DNA of 64,000 bases. Source: Polaromonas vacuolata (GTDB taxonomy: Bacteria > Pseudomonadota > Gammaproteobacteria > Burkholderiales > Burkholderiaceae_C). The notes beneath the pieces were generated by a model, which saw only the letters and a program-made list of their open reading frames with translations, ran no database searches and was not told the origin of the DNA. Where the stretch lies: contig NZ_CP051461.1 of assembly GCF_012584515.1 (NCBI RefSeq), positions 914,001 to 978,000 of the forward strand. Reading direction: 5' to 3'. Numbering within the stretch: position 1 is the stretch's first letter; the number at the start of each line of letters is the position of its first letter. This document shows positions 18,705-27,972 of the stretch, in pieces. A program made the position numbers and the translations under genes.

Positions 18705-18747
18705 AAAAAAACAGCCGCTAGACAAATTGTCTAACGGCTGTTTTTTT
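18705..18747. terminator. Bidirectional rho-independent terminator
   Basis: Arms ACAGCCG-C-TAGACAA and TTGTCTA-A-CGGCTGT, with an A-run before and a T-run after, separate two convergent genes and would work in both directions. Confidence 0.92.
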
Positions 18748-18812
18748 AATAGCAGGCTAAGGATTTAACTACGCGTTGGCTTAGTCGCTAAGTGCGGCGT
18801 GCAATTTTCACG

Positions 18813-20291
18813 TCAATACTGCGCAGCGGTCAGGGCGAACGAGCCGGAACAAGCCGGCGTGGTTTGTGCAATGCCTGCGCGCAGCTGGGTGGTGGTGGCG
18901 GTGTCATCCGGCCCTATGGTGTTTTTGGTGAACTTGCAGCCGTAGCTGGTTGCGGCCACCACGGCTGGCGTGACTACGTCATCGCCTAGCGGCTTGATGC
19001 CGTCGCGCTCCCACTTAATCATGTCGTCAAAAGCGGTTTCCGATTCAGCCACGGTGAAATCACAGTGACTGGCGCCGCGAATCGCGCGCTGCACTAACCA
19101 AGCGCTGTTGCCCTTGGCAGCGACTCGCTTTTGGTAGACCTGCTCCATGTTGAACGGCACAAACAAATCGCCCAAGGTATGAATCGTGACGACCGGAATT
19201 TTGAATTCACCATTGACCTTGGGAATCCAACGTAGGCCGTCGGTGCGCAGACGGTTGGCGTCTGGCGTCGCCGTCAGCTTCTGGACCGTCGCGTTGATGC
19301 TTGCTGAACCCGCTGCGTCACCGTCTATGACGTAGGTATAGCGATTGGTGTCCAGAACATTCTTATTCAGTATGCCTGTCACCGTGCCGTCACTGCCGAA
19401 AGTGCCGTAGGCAAAAGCAAAACTGCCACCAAAAGCCAGACCTTGCGCAAACAGCGGACGTGGACCGCCAGTGAGGTTTTGGAGTATGGATACGTACTTG
19501 GTGCCGAGTGTTGTTGGCGTTGACGGGAAGGTTGTGAAAAGCGCGTTAGTGACCTGATCTTGAATGTCTGACCATTTAGTCACTGGGTTGTTAGCTACGC
19601 CAGCGACGGCTTGAGCCGACACCTGCATCGCGGCAAAAGTATCGAACAATTCAGTGTCACCGACTACGCCGCACATAGGTACGGCGCCGCTGTATTTCAC
19701 TTTGTGTATAGCGGTGGCCGCTGTTTCTGCCTCAATCGCTGCTGCGGTAATGTGTCCACCCATAGACACGCCGGTGATGTAGATTTTGGAAGGTGCTGCG
19801 AGCGTTCTGCCTCTAGCGTTTGCAATCTTATTGAATTCGAGTGCTAACGCATTGGTGTCCTCTACGCCAGCGCGCACATCGTAGTAATTTTTGGTGTAAC
19901 TGGACGCGGCCCAAGCGTAGCCGTTTTGAATCAGATAGCGGCGAATTTGCGGGTTATTAACTGACAACACATTGCCATTGCCAGCAAAGCCGTGTGCATA
20001 CATGACCAGCTTGCCGTTCCAATTAGCCGGCACTTCTATACGATAACCTGCGCCGCCCAAGACGCCGACCCAGCGGCTAGTCGTGCTGACGTCGACCGTA
20101 TCCGTGCTCTGTGTCGAGATAGCTGCGAAGGTGGTGGCTTGCGCATCGGCAGCAGTCACGGCAAAGTCTATGCGACTGTCTTGCAAACGAGTTTCTTCGG
20201 GAACGACAGCTGTGTCTGAACCACCACCGCAGGCGCTCAGTAATGTGGCGACACTAATTAAGCTCAGTCGTAAGATTGAATTTGAACGCAT
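18813..20291 (-). CDS. Secreted lipoprotein alpha/beta hydrolase
   Basis: A 492-residue protein with a lipoprotein signal (SVATLLSACGGGS; lipidated Cys about 21), so it is probably envelope-anchored. The hydrolase part starts near residue 80: KLVMYAHGFAGNGN (oxyanion region), nucleophile elbow ITGVSMGGHIT, and a late catalytic His candidate in GASHCDFTV. The sequence resembles putative esterases of environmental betaproteobacteria, but the substrate cannot be named. It is convergent with the NYN gene and stands alone. Confidence 0.75.
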   Translation of the reverse strand: MRSNSILRLSLISVATLLSACGGGSDTAVVPEETRLQDSRIDFAVTAADAQATTFAAISTQSTDTVDVSTTSRWVGVLGGAGYRIEVPANWNGKLVMYAHGFAGNGNVLSVNNPQIRRYLIQNGYAWAASSYTKNYYDVRAGVEDTNALALEFNKIANARGRTLAAPSKIYITGVSMGGHITAAAIEAETAATAIHKVKYSGAVPMCGVVGDTELFDTFAAMQVSAQAVAGVANNPVTKWSDIQDQVTNALFTTFPSTPTTLGTKYVSILQNLTGGPRPLFAQGLAFGGSFAFAYGTFGSDGTVTGILNKNVLDTNRYTYVIDGDAAGSASINATVQKLTATPDANRLRTDGLRWIPKVNGEFKIPVVTIHTLGDLFVPFNMEQVYQKRVAAKGNSAWLVQRAIRGASHCDFTVAESETAFDDMIKWERDGIKPLGDDVVTPAVVAATSYGCKFTKNTIGPDDTATTTQLRAGIAQTTPACSGSFALTAAQY

Positions 20292-20649
20292 GTGTTTTTT
20301 CCTAAAAGAATGAAATTATTTAAATGCTTATTTGTAAAGTTTCAGTAATTTGAGATAAGCATAGGCAGATTCAGCCAAAGCATTTTGCGGGTTTACCCGC
20401 CGTCGGTCACTGGCGGGACACCACACTGCGCAGTCTTTAGTAACAACGTAGCCATCATTGCTAGCGCCATAACCAGAGACTTAAACCACTGCGCTGTAGC
20501 CGGTTAACAGACGTGTTTGCACATCAATAGGTTTGGCTTTTAGCGCTGTGAATAGATGAGTCATCTGTGCGCTGTCGGGTCGAGATACAACGTGAGATAG
20601 GCGTGTTGGTAAGTCGCTACACGGGTGGATAAAGCTTGCGTTTAAGCGC
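20292..20649. other. Intergenic region between lipoprotein hydrolase and phnM
   Basis: This 358-bp stretch holds the upstream region of the hydrolase gene and the end of the phn operon. A small palindrome GCGGG-TTTA-CCCGC lies at 20387-20400. No gene is seen. Confidence 0.5.
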
Positions 20650-21789
20650 TTAAAACGCCCGCTCGCCTAGGCTCCACGCACCGCGCACAATTGCCATTTC
20701 CTTACTCATTCGTACACGCAGAAAATCGGCACGCAAGCCGACAGCGATCTCACCGCGGTCATGCATACCAATCGCGTGGGCTGGATTGCGGCTTACAGTG
20801 TTAATTGCTTTTGGCAACGACCAACCGGCTTGGTTGCGCAGCATAAACGCCGACTGCAACAAACTCGCCGGTACGTAGTCGGACGAGAAAATATCCAGCA
20901 AATCTAAACTGGCTAACTCGCTCGCCGATACATTGCCTGAATGCGATCCGCCTTGCACCAAGTTTGGCCCGCCCATGACTATGGACATGCCGGCCGCGCG
21001 CGCCGCCTTGGCTGCCGCTACGGTGGTGGGGAACTCTGAAATCGCAATGCCTTCTGCGCTGGCTTCTTCGATGTGCTCAACCAAGGTGTCGTCATGGCTG
21101 GCTAGCGGCAGATTGCGCGTATGGCTGGCGGCAATAATGGCGGCGCGGTTGGGAATCGCGTAGCGCTGTTGGTGTTCTATCCTTTCTGCCACGATGTCGG
21201 CGTATTCGGCATCACTAAAGCTGCCGTAGCGCTCGCTGTAGCGCCGGTATTTGCTCAAGTCACGCCATTGGCGCTGACCGGGTGTGTGGTCCATCACACT
21301 GACCAATTCCAACAAGCTGTCGTCTGCGTATTGTTCAAACACTTCGACGATGTCGGGCGCTGAAACTTCGCAGCGCAAGTGCAGCAAATGTTCTACGCGC
21401 ATCAGTCCTTCAGCGCGGCAAGCGTGCAGTGCGGCGATTGAGATGTGTTGGGTTTGACTGCGTGCGCCGCCTTGGTCCATGTCCCCAATCACGACCGAAT
21501 CGAGCACCGTCAAAATGCCGGCGGCTGCGCACAGCGCGTCATGCATCACAGTGGCTGAATGCGCGTTCCAGACCACGCCGGGGCGGGGTATTAAATGCTT
21601 TTCGAGATTGTCGGTATGCACTTCCACAAGACCCGGAAGCAGCCATTCGCCGTTCCAGTCTTGTGCATTCGGCAGACTGGTATTGCCCTTGGCAATCGAC
21701 TGGATTAAGCCATCTTCAAGCGTCATAGTGCCTATGAATTCTTCTGTGGCGGTGACGATTTTTGCGTTGGTGATGATGTGTTGTGTCAT
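20650..21789 (-). CDS. phnM: PhnM, ribose 1-methylphosphonate 5-triphosphate diphosphatase
   Basis: A 379-residue amidohydrolase-fold enzyme that removes diphosphate from alpha-D-ribose 1-phosphonate 5-triphosphate in the C-P lyase pathway. Metal-site features are present: LLPGLVEVHTDNLEKHLIPR near residue 50, MDHTPGQRQW, and LASHDDTLVEHI. The end HAIGMHDRGEIAVGLRADFL is typical. It is the last gene of phnGHIJKLM, 7 bases after phnL. Confidence 0.95.
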   Translation of the reverse strand: MTQHIITNAKIVTATEEFIGTMTLEDGLIQSIAKGNTSLPNAQDWNGEWLLPGLVEVHTDNLEKHLIPRPGVVWNAHSATVMHDALCAAAGILTVLDSVVIGDMDQGGARSQTQHISIAALHACRAEGLMRVEHLLHLRCEVSAPDIVEVFEQYADDSLLELVSVMDHTPGQRQWRDLSKYRRYSERYGSFSDAEYADIVAERIEHQQRYAIPNRAAIIAASHTRNLPLASHDDTLVEHIEEASAEGIAISEFPTTVAAAKAARAAGMSIVMGGPNLVQGGSHSGNVSASELASLDLLDIFSSDYVPASLLQSAFMLRNQAGWSLPKAINTVSRNPAHAIGMHDRGEIAVGLRADFLRVRMSKEMAIVRGAWSLGERAF

Positions 21790-21796
21790 GCTGGCT

Positions 21797-22507
21797 TTAG
21801 GCTAGGTTGGTGGCGGTGTTACGGTATTGCTCTACATCTAGGCTGTGGCTGGACACAGCTTGTCGGACTTCGTCGTCATGAAAAATACCCACTATGGCGG
21901 TTCCGCGTGTGCGCGCTTCGTGAATAAGTTCCACCACCACGCGGCGGTTATCCGCATCGAGTGAGGCGGTGGGCTCGTCGAGGAGCAGCACCGCATGGTT
22001 GGCAATCAGGCCGTGGGCGATATTGACGCGTTGCTGCTCTCCACCCGAGAACGTTGCTGGCGGCAAGTGCCAAAGTCTTTCGCTAAGGTTTAGGCGGGCC
22101 AACCACTTGCCAGCTTGCTCGCGTGCGGTTGCCGCATCAACGCCTTGGCGCCGCAGCGGCTCGGCAACTATCTCCAAGGTCGTCACGCGCGGAATTACAC
22201 GCAAAAATTGCGAAACATAGCCTAGCGTCTGGCGCCTGATTTCTAAGATTTTGCGCGGCTCGGCGTGGGTCATGCTGACCCATTCTTGGTTGTGGCGGAT
22301 ATTGACCTCGCCAGCGCTACTGCCGTAGTTGCCATACAAGCAGCGTAGCAGCGAACTTTTGCCGCTGCCAGAGTGACCCGTAAGCGCCAGACACTGGCCC
22401 GGGTTGACGGTTAAATCAATGCCATTAAAGACCGGCAGTTCAATTCCGCCACGGCCGTGCAGTGTGAAAGTTTTAGTTAAATTTTTGGCTTGAAGGGATG
22501 CAGTCAT
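21797..22507 (-). CDS. phnL: PhnL, C-P lyase ATP-binding subunit
   Basis: A 236-residue ABC-type ATPase required with PhnG, H and I for coupling ribose triphosphate to the phosphonate. It has Walker A GHSGSGKSSLLR, signature TFSGGEQQRVN, Walker B AVLLLDEPTASLD and a His in VGIFHDDEVR. It is not a membrane transporter subunit, as no permease belongs to this set. It follows phnK by 8 bases. Confidence 0.94.
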   Translation of the reverse strand: MTASLQAKNLTKTFTLHGRGGIELPVFNGIDLTVNPGQCLALTGHSGSGKSSLLRCLYGNYGSSAGEVNIRHNQEWVSMTHAEPRKILEIRRQTLGYVSQFLRVIPRVTTLEIVAEPLRRQGVDAATAREQAGKWLARLNLSERLWHLPPATFSGGEQQRVNIAHGLIANHAVLLLDEPTASLDADNRRVVVELIHEARTRGTAIVGIFHDDEVRQAVSSHSLDVEQYRNTATNLA

Positions 22508-22515
22508 GTGGGCAA

Positions 22516-23328
22516 TCAGTTGGTCAGCACAGAAGAAACCAGCAACTGGGTATAGGCATGTTGCGGGTCGTCCAACACCCGGTCTGTCAGGCCTTGCTCG
22601 ACGACTGCGCCATCTTTCATGACTAATATTCGGTGCGCCAATAGGCGTGCAACGGCTAAGTCGTGGGTGACGATAACGGCGGCTAAATTGAGCTGCTCAA
22701 CCAATTCACGCATCAAGTCTAACAGCCGCGCTTGTACCGACACATCCAAGCCCGTGGTCGGCTCATCCATAAAAACCAAGCGCGGATGGGTGACTAAATT
22801 GCGTGCAATTTGCAAGCGCTGCTGCATGCCGCCAGAGTAGGTCGCGGGTAGATCGTCTATGCGGCTGGTATCAAGTTCAACCCGCTCCATCCAAGACAAA
22901 GCTTGACTGCGCAGCTGGCCGTAATGGCGCGCACCTAAGGCCATTAAACGCTCGCCGATATTCGCGCCGCCAGACACATTCATGCGCAGTCCGTCGCGTG
23001 CATGTTGCTCGACAAAACCCCAGTCGGTGCGGGCCAACCAACGCAGTCGCGCTTGGGATAAATCGGCAAGATTAATTAATTCACTGGCGTGATTTTCTTC
23101 ACTGCTGATCTCGCTTCTGACGCGGTAATTTACGTTGCCCTCATCGCAGGCTAAACGGCCGGCTAATAAGCGCAGCAACGTGGATTTCCCAGAGCCCGAT
23201 TCGCCCACTACGGCCAGCACTTCGCCGGGATAGAGATCAAAATTCACATCCCGGCAAGCCCAGCGTGAAGTGCTGCCTTGGCTAAAGTTTTTTCCGGCGC
23301 CGCGCACCGATAGCAATACGTCGTTCAT
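22516..23328 (-). CDS. phnK: PhnK, C-P lyase ABC-type subunit
   Basis: About 270 residues from MNDVLLSVRG, the start that overlaps the phnJ stop by four bases; a longer frame reading back into phnJ is rejected. It has Walker [13 protein letters not shown], signature TYSGGMQQRLQ, Walker B LVFMDEPTTGLDVSVQ and H-loop VIVTHDLAVAR. PhnK docks on the PhnGHIJ core and is needed for C-P lyase activity in vivo. Confidence 0.94.
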   Translation of the reverse strand: MNDVLLSVRGAGKNFSQGSTSRWACRDVNFDLYPGEVLAVVGESGSGKSTLLRLLAGRLACDEGNVNYRVRSEISSEENHASELINLADLSQARLRWLARTDWGFVEQHARDGLRMNVSGGANIGERLMALGARHYGQLRSQALSWMERVELDTSRIDDLPATYSGGMQQRLQIARNLVTHPRLVFMDEPTTGLDVSVQARLLDLMRELVEQLNLAAVIVTHDLAVARLLAHRILVMKDGAVVEQGLTDRVLDDPQHAYTQLLVSSVLTN

Positions 23329-24224
23329 GCTGCACCGCCTTGGCTGCTCAGCGTGTTGTCCATTTTTACCGCCTGCTGCGCGCCGACGTGACCGGCCGCC
23401 ACGCGTTCGCCGCAATAGTCGCTGTCGGAGCAAACAAACAAGCGGCTGCCGGCATCATCGACAATCATCTCATCAAGAAAACTAGTGCCTGAGCCGCACA
23501 GCGCGCAAGCGTGATCCCAGCGCTGAACTTCAAACGGATAGTCTTCAAAATCAAGACTGCGCACGCTGGTGTAAGGCGGTATGGCGTAAATGCGTTTCTC
23601 GCGGCCTGCGCCAAACAGTTGCAAGGCTGGGTTCATGTGCATTTTGGGATTGTCGAATTTTGGAATCGGGGAGGGTGACGCGAGGTAGCGCTGATTGACT
23701 AACACTGGGTAGTCGTAGGTTCTGTCTACCGCGCCTAGTTGGGCGATGTCCTCATAGAGTTTGACGTTCATCAAGCCGTATTCTGCGAGTGAGTGCATGG
23801 TGATGGTTTCGCGCCGGCGCGGCTCTAAGCGAAACATAGGCTCTGGCATAGGCACTTGATAGACGATGGTTTGCCCTTCGCACAGCGCTGTCTCGGGTAT
23901 GCGGTGACGGGTTTGTATGATGCTGGCGTCGCGTGTTTTTTGGGTTGTTGCCACGCCGGTTGTGCGCGCAAAAAAGCGCCGAATATTGACTGCATTTGTT
24001 GTGTCGTCAGCGCCTTGGTCTATGACTTTGAGCACGTCTTTGCGGCCAATAATACTCGCCGTCACCTGTACGCCGCCGGTGCCCCAGCCATAGGCAAACG
24101 GCATTTCACGCGAGCCAAACGGCACTTGGTAGCCGGGTATGGCAACCGCTTTTAGCAAGGCGCGGCGGATCATTTTTTTACTCCGCTCGTCAAGAAAGCC
24201 AAAGTTGTAGTTGCTGTCCATCAT
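23325..24224 (-). CDS. phnJ: PhnJ, radical SAM C-P lyase
   Basis: A 299-residue enzyme that breaks the carbon-phosphorus bond by radical chemistry. The cluster-binding cysteines lie in the C-terminal third, CALCGSG then FVCSDSDYC, the CxxC-x(21)-C-x5-C layout of PhnJ rather than the classical radical SAM motif. The active-site region starts YAYGWGTGGVQVT-like (seen as FAYGWGTGGVQVT). It overlaps both phnI and phnK by four bases. Confidence 0.97.
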   Translation of the reverse strand: MMDSNYNFGFLDERSKKMIRRALLKAVAIPGYQVPFGSREMPFAYGWGTGGVQVTASIIGRKDVLKVIDQGADDTTNAVNIRRFFARTTGVATTQKTRDASIIQTRHRIPETALCEGQTIVYQVPMPEPMFRLEPRRRETITMHSLAEYGLMNVKLYEDIAQLGAVDRTYDYPVLVNQRYLASPSPIPKFDNPKMHMNPALQLFGAGREKRIYAIPPYTSVRSLDFEDYPFEVQRWDHACALCGSGTSFLDEMIVDDAGSRLFVCSDSDYCGERVAAGHVGAQQAVKMDNTLSSQGGAA

Positions 24225-25345
24225 GCTGATTTTTCCTTTTTTTCCAGCGCTGGGCTGGCGCTGTCCAGGTGGTTTTTTGCATGCGCTGCACGTAGCTTTC
24301 GCACCAGCTCTAACTCGGATTGAAAGTCTACGTAATGCGGCAGTTTGAGGTGCTGCAAAAAGCCCGAGGACTCAAGGGAGTCGGCATGTGACAGCACAAA
24401 CTCTTCGTCTTGTGCTGGCGCGGTGAGCGACTCGCCAAGTTCCGCCGCACGCAGCGAACGGTCAACCATTGCCATGGCGATGGACTTTCTCTCGGACCCA
24501 CCAAACGCCAAGCCATAGCCTTGGGTGAACTGCGGCGGTGCTTCGCGGCTACCGGCGAACTGGTTAATCATCTGGCATTCGGTCAATTCAATCTCACCTA
24601 TGTCGATAGAAAAACCCAACTCATCGGGCGTGATTTCAACTGCCGCCATGCCGCGTCTTATCTCGCCGGCAAAGGGGTGTGAGTTGGCGTAACCGCGCTG
24701 GGTTGAGTAGCCCAGTGCCAGCAACCAACCCTCGTCACCACGGGCCAAGGCTTGTAGGCGCTGAGTGCGGTTGCAGGGAAACATCAAGGGTTCTCGTGTG
24801 AGGTCACCGGGCTCAGTTTGCGTTAAAGGCTGGGGTGTTTCCATCAAGCCTTCGCGTGCCATCAAGTCATTCACACGCGGCATATTCGCCTGCATGGGCG
24901 CATCTGCAAGCGGCATAGTCTGGTCGGAGTTGACGCTTTCTGCGAGCAGTGAAAAGTCAAGCAAGCGCTGGGTGTAGTCATGGGTTGCGCCCAGAATTTG
25001 GCCGCCGGGTACGTCTTTGAAAGTCGCTGAAATTCTGCGTTGCAGCCGCATATTGGCCGTGTCTAAGGGCAAGCTGTAACCGAAGCGGGGCAGGGTGGTG
25101 CGATAGGCGCGCAGCAAGAAAATCGCTTCTATCAAGTCGCCGCTAGATTGTTTAATGGCTAAGGCGGCTAACTCGCGGTCGTATAAAGAGCCCTCAGTCA
25201 TGACGCGGTCAACCGCCAGTGAGAGTTGCGATTGGATTTGCGCCACGCTCAGTTCTGGCAAGTCTGTGTCGCCTCTGCGCTGCTCGGCGAGTAAGCGCCA
25301 AGAGCTTTCAATCGCGGCTTCGCCGCCTTTAACGGTGACGTACAT
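24221..25345 (-). CDS. phnI: PhnI, C-P lyase core / nucleosidase subunit
   Basis: A 374-residue subunit of the PhnGHIJ core that, with G, H and L, attaches phosphonate to the ribose of ATP with loss of adenine. Recognisable stretches are MYVTVKGGEAAIESSWRLL, GGQILGATHDYTQRLLDF and GYGLAFGGSERKSIAMAMVD. It begins one base after the phnH stop and overlaps phnJ by four bases. Confidence 0.96.
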   Translation of the reverse strand: MYVTVKGGEAAIESSWRLLAEQRRGDTDLPELSVAQIQSQLSLAVDRVMTEGSLYDRELAALAIKQSSGDLIEAIFLLRAYRTTLPRFGYSLPLDTANMRLQRRISATFKDVPGGQILGATHDYTQRLLDFSLLAESVNSDQTMPLADAPMQANMPRVNDLMAREGLMETPQPLTQTEPGDLTREPLMFPCNRTQRLQALARGDEGWLLALGYSTQRGYANSHPFAGEIRRGMAAVEITPDELGFSIDIGEIELTECQMINQFAGSREAPPQFTQGYGLAFGGSERKSIAMAMVDRSLRAAELGESLTAPAQDEEFVLSHADSLESSGFLQHLKLPHYVDFQSELELVRKLRAAHAKNHLDSASPALEKKEKSA

Positions 25346-25945
25346 TTAAATTTCCTCCAAACGCCGTGCGCGTGTGCTACGCGGCAAACCCAGTGCTTGG
25401 CAGCCGCTGGTAAAAATAATGTCCACGCCTTGCGGAAAGCTCGCGTGGTTGATGCTCCACTGCGACCAAAAGTCATCCGGCAAACCCGCAATGCGCACAG
25501 TTTGAGTCGTCTCAATTCCGGGGCCGTAAAGCGTTATGGCGGGGCCGGTGTCAAACGCTGGCACTTCAATTAGCAAGGTGCAAGATTGCTCGGGAGATTC
25601 GCTGCTGCCACTAGAAAAACAGATTAATGCGGGCGCTAAAGCCGCATCTGTGATGACGGCAAAACTCGCTTCTTCGGCCTCTTCTGCTTTTGCTGCACCG
25701 GTATGAAAGCGCAGCCAGTTGGCCTCGCTAACTGGGCTGGATTGCCACCAAACTGGCGTTTCGTCGTCGCTCAGTGCAAGCAGTAGTTGCGCCATGGCTG
25801 GCCCTAAACTCAAACCATTAATTTGTTGGCCTAATGCAAGGCTGCGTCCTGGCATGGACAGCGCGTCAAGTGCTTGCTTAAAAGCGTGTTGTGCATCGTG
25901 AACGGGGTCGCTAAACCCGACGCTTAAATTTTTCAATTCGCTCAT
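25346..25945 (-). CDS. phnH: PhnH, C-P lyase core subunit
   Basis: A 199-residue subunit with typical stretches FSDPVHDAQHAFKQALDALSMPG, then DETPVWW and GPGIETTQTVRIAGLP. The last residues include QGVDIIFTSGCQALGLPRST. It overlaps phnG by four bases and abuts phnI. Confidence 0.96.
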   Translation of the reverse strand: MSELKNLSVGFSDPVHDAQHAFKQALDALSMPGRSLALGQQINGLSLGPAMAQLLLALSDDETPVWWQSSPVSEANWLRFHTGAAKAEEAEEASFAVITDAALAPALICFSSGSSESPEQSCTLLIEVPAFDTGPAITLYGPGIETTQTVRIAGLPDDFWSQWSINHASFPQGVDIIFTSGCQALGLPRSTRARRLEEI

Positions 25946-26415
25946 GCAGCACCTCGTACAAAAGTAAAAAATTCAACTTTGGAAGTCGCCACCGATAGAC
26001 TTTGCGCAGTGTTTGCGGCGGCCTGCACTTTCGCCATTGGCTCGACTACACGTTGCATGATGTGAGCGGTTCGGGCGCTGTTTTGCAACATGGCATCAAA
26101 AGCTGCGATGAGCTCTGCCTTTTGTTTGTCGCGCCCCAGCGTATAGCCTACACCGAGTGGGCCGTTGCCTAAGCGCAGTGCACAACGCGTCACGCTAGCT
26201 TCACCCAGATTAAATGCGTCGCCAGTGCCGCCGACTCGACCGCGCAGCATCACCATGCCAGTTTCTGCGGCGCGCAAATACGTAATGCTGACGATGTCTG
26301 CGCTGCTCGCGCTGTCACTCCATGCAGTCTTCAACTCGGTGCTGCTAGCGCGGGCCAGAATTGCTAACCAGCGCTTTCGCGCCTTGGTCTGCGGATTCAA
26401 ATCGTCAGTGGTCAT
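25942..26415 (-). CDS. phnG: PhnG, C-P lyase core subunit
   Basis: A 157-residue first gene of the C-P lyase operon, slightly longer at the N-terminus than the usual 150. Conserved parts are RKRWLAILARA, AETGMVMLRGRVGGTGDAFNLGEASVTRCALRLG in pieces, and GYTLGRDKQKAELIAAFDAM. It is transcribed divergently from phnF over a 97-bp control region. Confidence 0.95.
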   Translation of the reverse strand: MTTDDLNPQTKARKRWLAILARASSTELKTAWSDSASSADIVSITYLRAAETGMVMLRGRVGGTGDAFNLGEASVTRCALRLGNGPLGVGYTLGRDKQKAELIAAFDAMLQNSARTAHIMQRVVEPMAKVQAAANTAQSLSVATSKVEFFTFVRGAA

Positions 26416-26512
26416 AGAGTTGTCTAATTCGGTTGCTAAAGTGGAGATAATAGATATTTACAAGCACTTAGCTTGGGTTCGAGAACTCAGTACAACCGGA
26501 CAACATGACTAA
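26416..26512. promoter_or_regulatory. Divergent phnG/phnF control region with paired inverted repeats
   Basis: Next to the phnG start lie GTTGTC (26419-26424) and CGGTTG (26430-26435). Their reverse complements CAACCG (26493-26498) and GACAAC (26499-26504) lie just before phnF. The two halves mirror each other except for a 5-base insert at the phnG side. They are good candidates for PhnF operators. No clean -35/-10 pair is evident. Confidence 0.5.
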
Positions 26513-27283
26513 ATGATGACAGCACGGAGATCAAACACCGCCAATTCACTGACTCCGGAAAAACGCAATGGCGCGTTGATGTGGCAGCAAATCGCTAACA
26601 CCTTAGGCACTGAAATTCGCGACAGAAACTTTAGTGCAACCGGAAAATTACCGGGTGAAAGTGAGCTTGCCGAACGCTTTGGCGTGAAGCGCCACACACT
26701 GCGCCAAGCTGTCGCTGCATTGCAAGTTCAGGGCTTGGTAAGAGTTGAGCCGGGACGCGGCACGTTTGTGCAAAACGATTTACTTAACTACCCTTTGTCG
26801 CGCCGTACACGTTATGGCGACAACTTGCGCGCCCAAGGTTTGCAGCCCGGCAAACAGCTGCTAACCGCCATGGAAATTCCCGCACCTGAACATGTTGCTG
26901 AGCAATTAAAAATTCAATCGGGCGCTGCGGTTTTGATGATTCAAACCTTGGACGAAGCCGATGACCAGCCTATCGGTCTGGCCACTTCTTACTACCCCGC
27001 TGCGCGTTTTAACGGCTTGCTAGAACGCTTGGGCGATGGCTCGCAAATTAGCGACATCTTGCGCCACTTTGGTGTGGCTGATTTTGTGCGTGCGAAAAGC
27101 TGTATCACCACACAAATGCCGTCAGAAGAAACTGCGCGTTTACTGAAACAGTCTGTACTGCGCCCCTTGCTATGCGTTGAAAACTTAGATGTGGATATGA
27201 ATGGCGTGCCGGTTAAATATGGCGAGACTTTGTTTTGTGGCGACCGTGTGCAACTGGCTGTGACGTCCGGAGAAAATTCATGA
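26513..27283 (+). CDS. phnF: PhnF, GntR-family regulator
   Basis: A 256-residue HutC-type GntR regulator. The N-terminal winged helix includes LPGESELAERFGVKRHTLRQAVAALQVQGLVRVEPGRGTFV in consecutive parts. The C-terminal UTRA ligand domain follows. Two adjacent ATGs (26513, 26516) are possible starts. It probably represses the phn genes until phosphate starvation or a phosphonate signal (family knowledge). Its TGA overlaps the ATG of the DUF1045 gene. Confidence 0.92.
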   Translation: MMTARRSNTANSLTPEKRNGALMWQQIANTLGTEIRDRNFSATGKLPGESELAERFGVKRHTLRQAVAALQVQGLVRVEPGRGTFVQNDLLNYPLSRRTRYGDNLRAQGLQPGKQLLTAMEIPAPEHVAEQLKIQSGAAVLMIQTLDEADDQPIGLATSYYPAARFNGLLERLGDGSQISDILRHFGVADFVRAKSCITTQMPSEETARLLKQSVLRPLLCVENLDVDMNGVPVKYGETLFCGDRVQLAVTSGENS

Positions 27284-27972
27284 GCGCGCGCTATGCAGTG
27301 TATTTTTCACCGGCGAGCAATTCACCTTGGTGGAATTTAGGCAGTCGCTGGTTGGGGCGCGATGAGTCGACTGGAGAGCGCTTGGTACAGCCCTTGTTTA
27401 CCGAGGATTGTCCTGAAGACTTTCAGAGAATTACCGCAGAGCCAAGACGCTATGGTTTTCACGCCACTTTGAAAGCGCCGTTTCGACTCGCGCATGGCGT
27501 GGATGAGTTGGTACTTTTGCCGCGTATGCAGGCTTTGGCTAAAACACTCAAGCCCTTAACTTTGTCTCCTTTGGGGCTGGCTAGCTGGGACGGATTTGTT
27601 GCACTCGTGCCGCAACTACCCACTGCAGAATTGTTAGCGCTGGCTGCATCTTGTGTGACTGAACTCGATGATTTGCGCGCACCTTTGACGGCGGATGAAT
27701 TAGCGCGCCGCACGCCAGGCCTAGACGCGCGCGGCTTAGCGTTGTTGGCGCAGTTTGGTTATCCGCATGTACTGGAGCGCTTGCGTCTTCACTTCACGCT
27801 CACTGGCCGGGTTGCACCACAGACTCGGCAGTGGGTGGAGTCTGTATTGCACCCTGCGCTTGAAGGGCTCAACAGACAATCGCCCTTGGTTTTAGACCGG
27901 CTGTGTTTATTTGCCGAGTATCAGCCCGGCGCTGCATTTTTGCGGATTGCTGACGTGCAGGTGGGTGCGTGA
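27280..27972 (+). CDS. DUF1045 phosphonate-operon protein, 2H-phosphoesterase-like
   Basis: A 230-residue protein of a family found almost only in C-P lyase operons. Two HxT-type motifs, GFHATLKAP (near residue 62) and RLHFTLTGRV (near 165), are the signature of 2H phosphoesterases, which act on cyclic phosphates. The ATG at 27280 overlaps the phnF stop, and the stop overlaps the phnN GTG, so phnF-DUF1045-phnN is a coupled unit. PhnP, the cyclic phosphodiesterase of the pathway, is not in this window. This protein is a reasonable candidate to do that step, which is inference. Confidence 0.82.
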   Translation: MSARYAVYFSPASNSPWWNLGSRWLGRDESTGERLVQPLFTEDCPEDFQRITAEPRRYGFHATLKAPFRLAHGVDELVLLPRMQALAKTLKPLTLSPLGLASWDGFVALVPQLPTAELLALAASCVTELDDLRAPLTADELARRTPGLDARGLALLAQFGYPHVLERLRLHFTLTGRVAPQTRQWVESVLHPALEGLNRQSPLVLDRLCLFAEYQPGAAFLRIADVQVGA

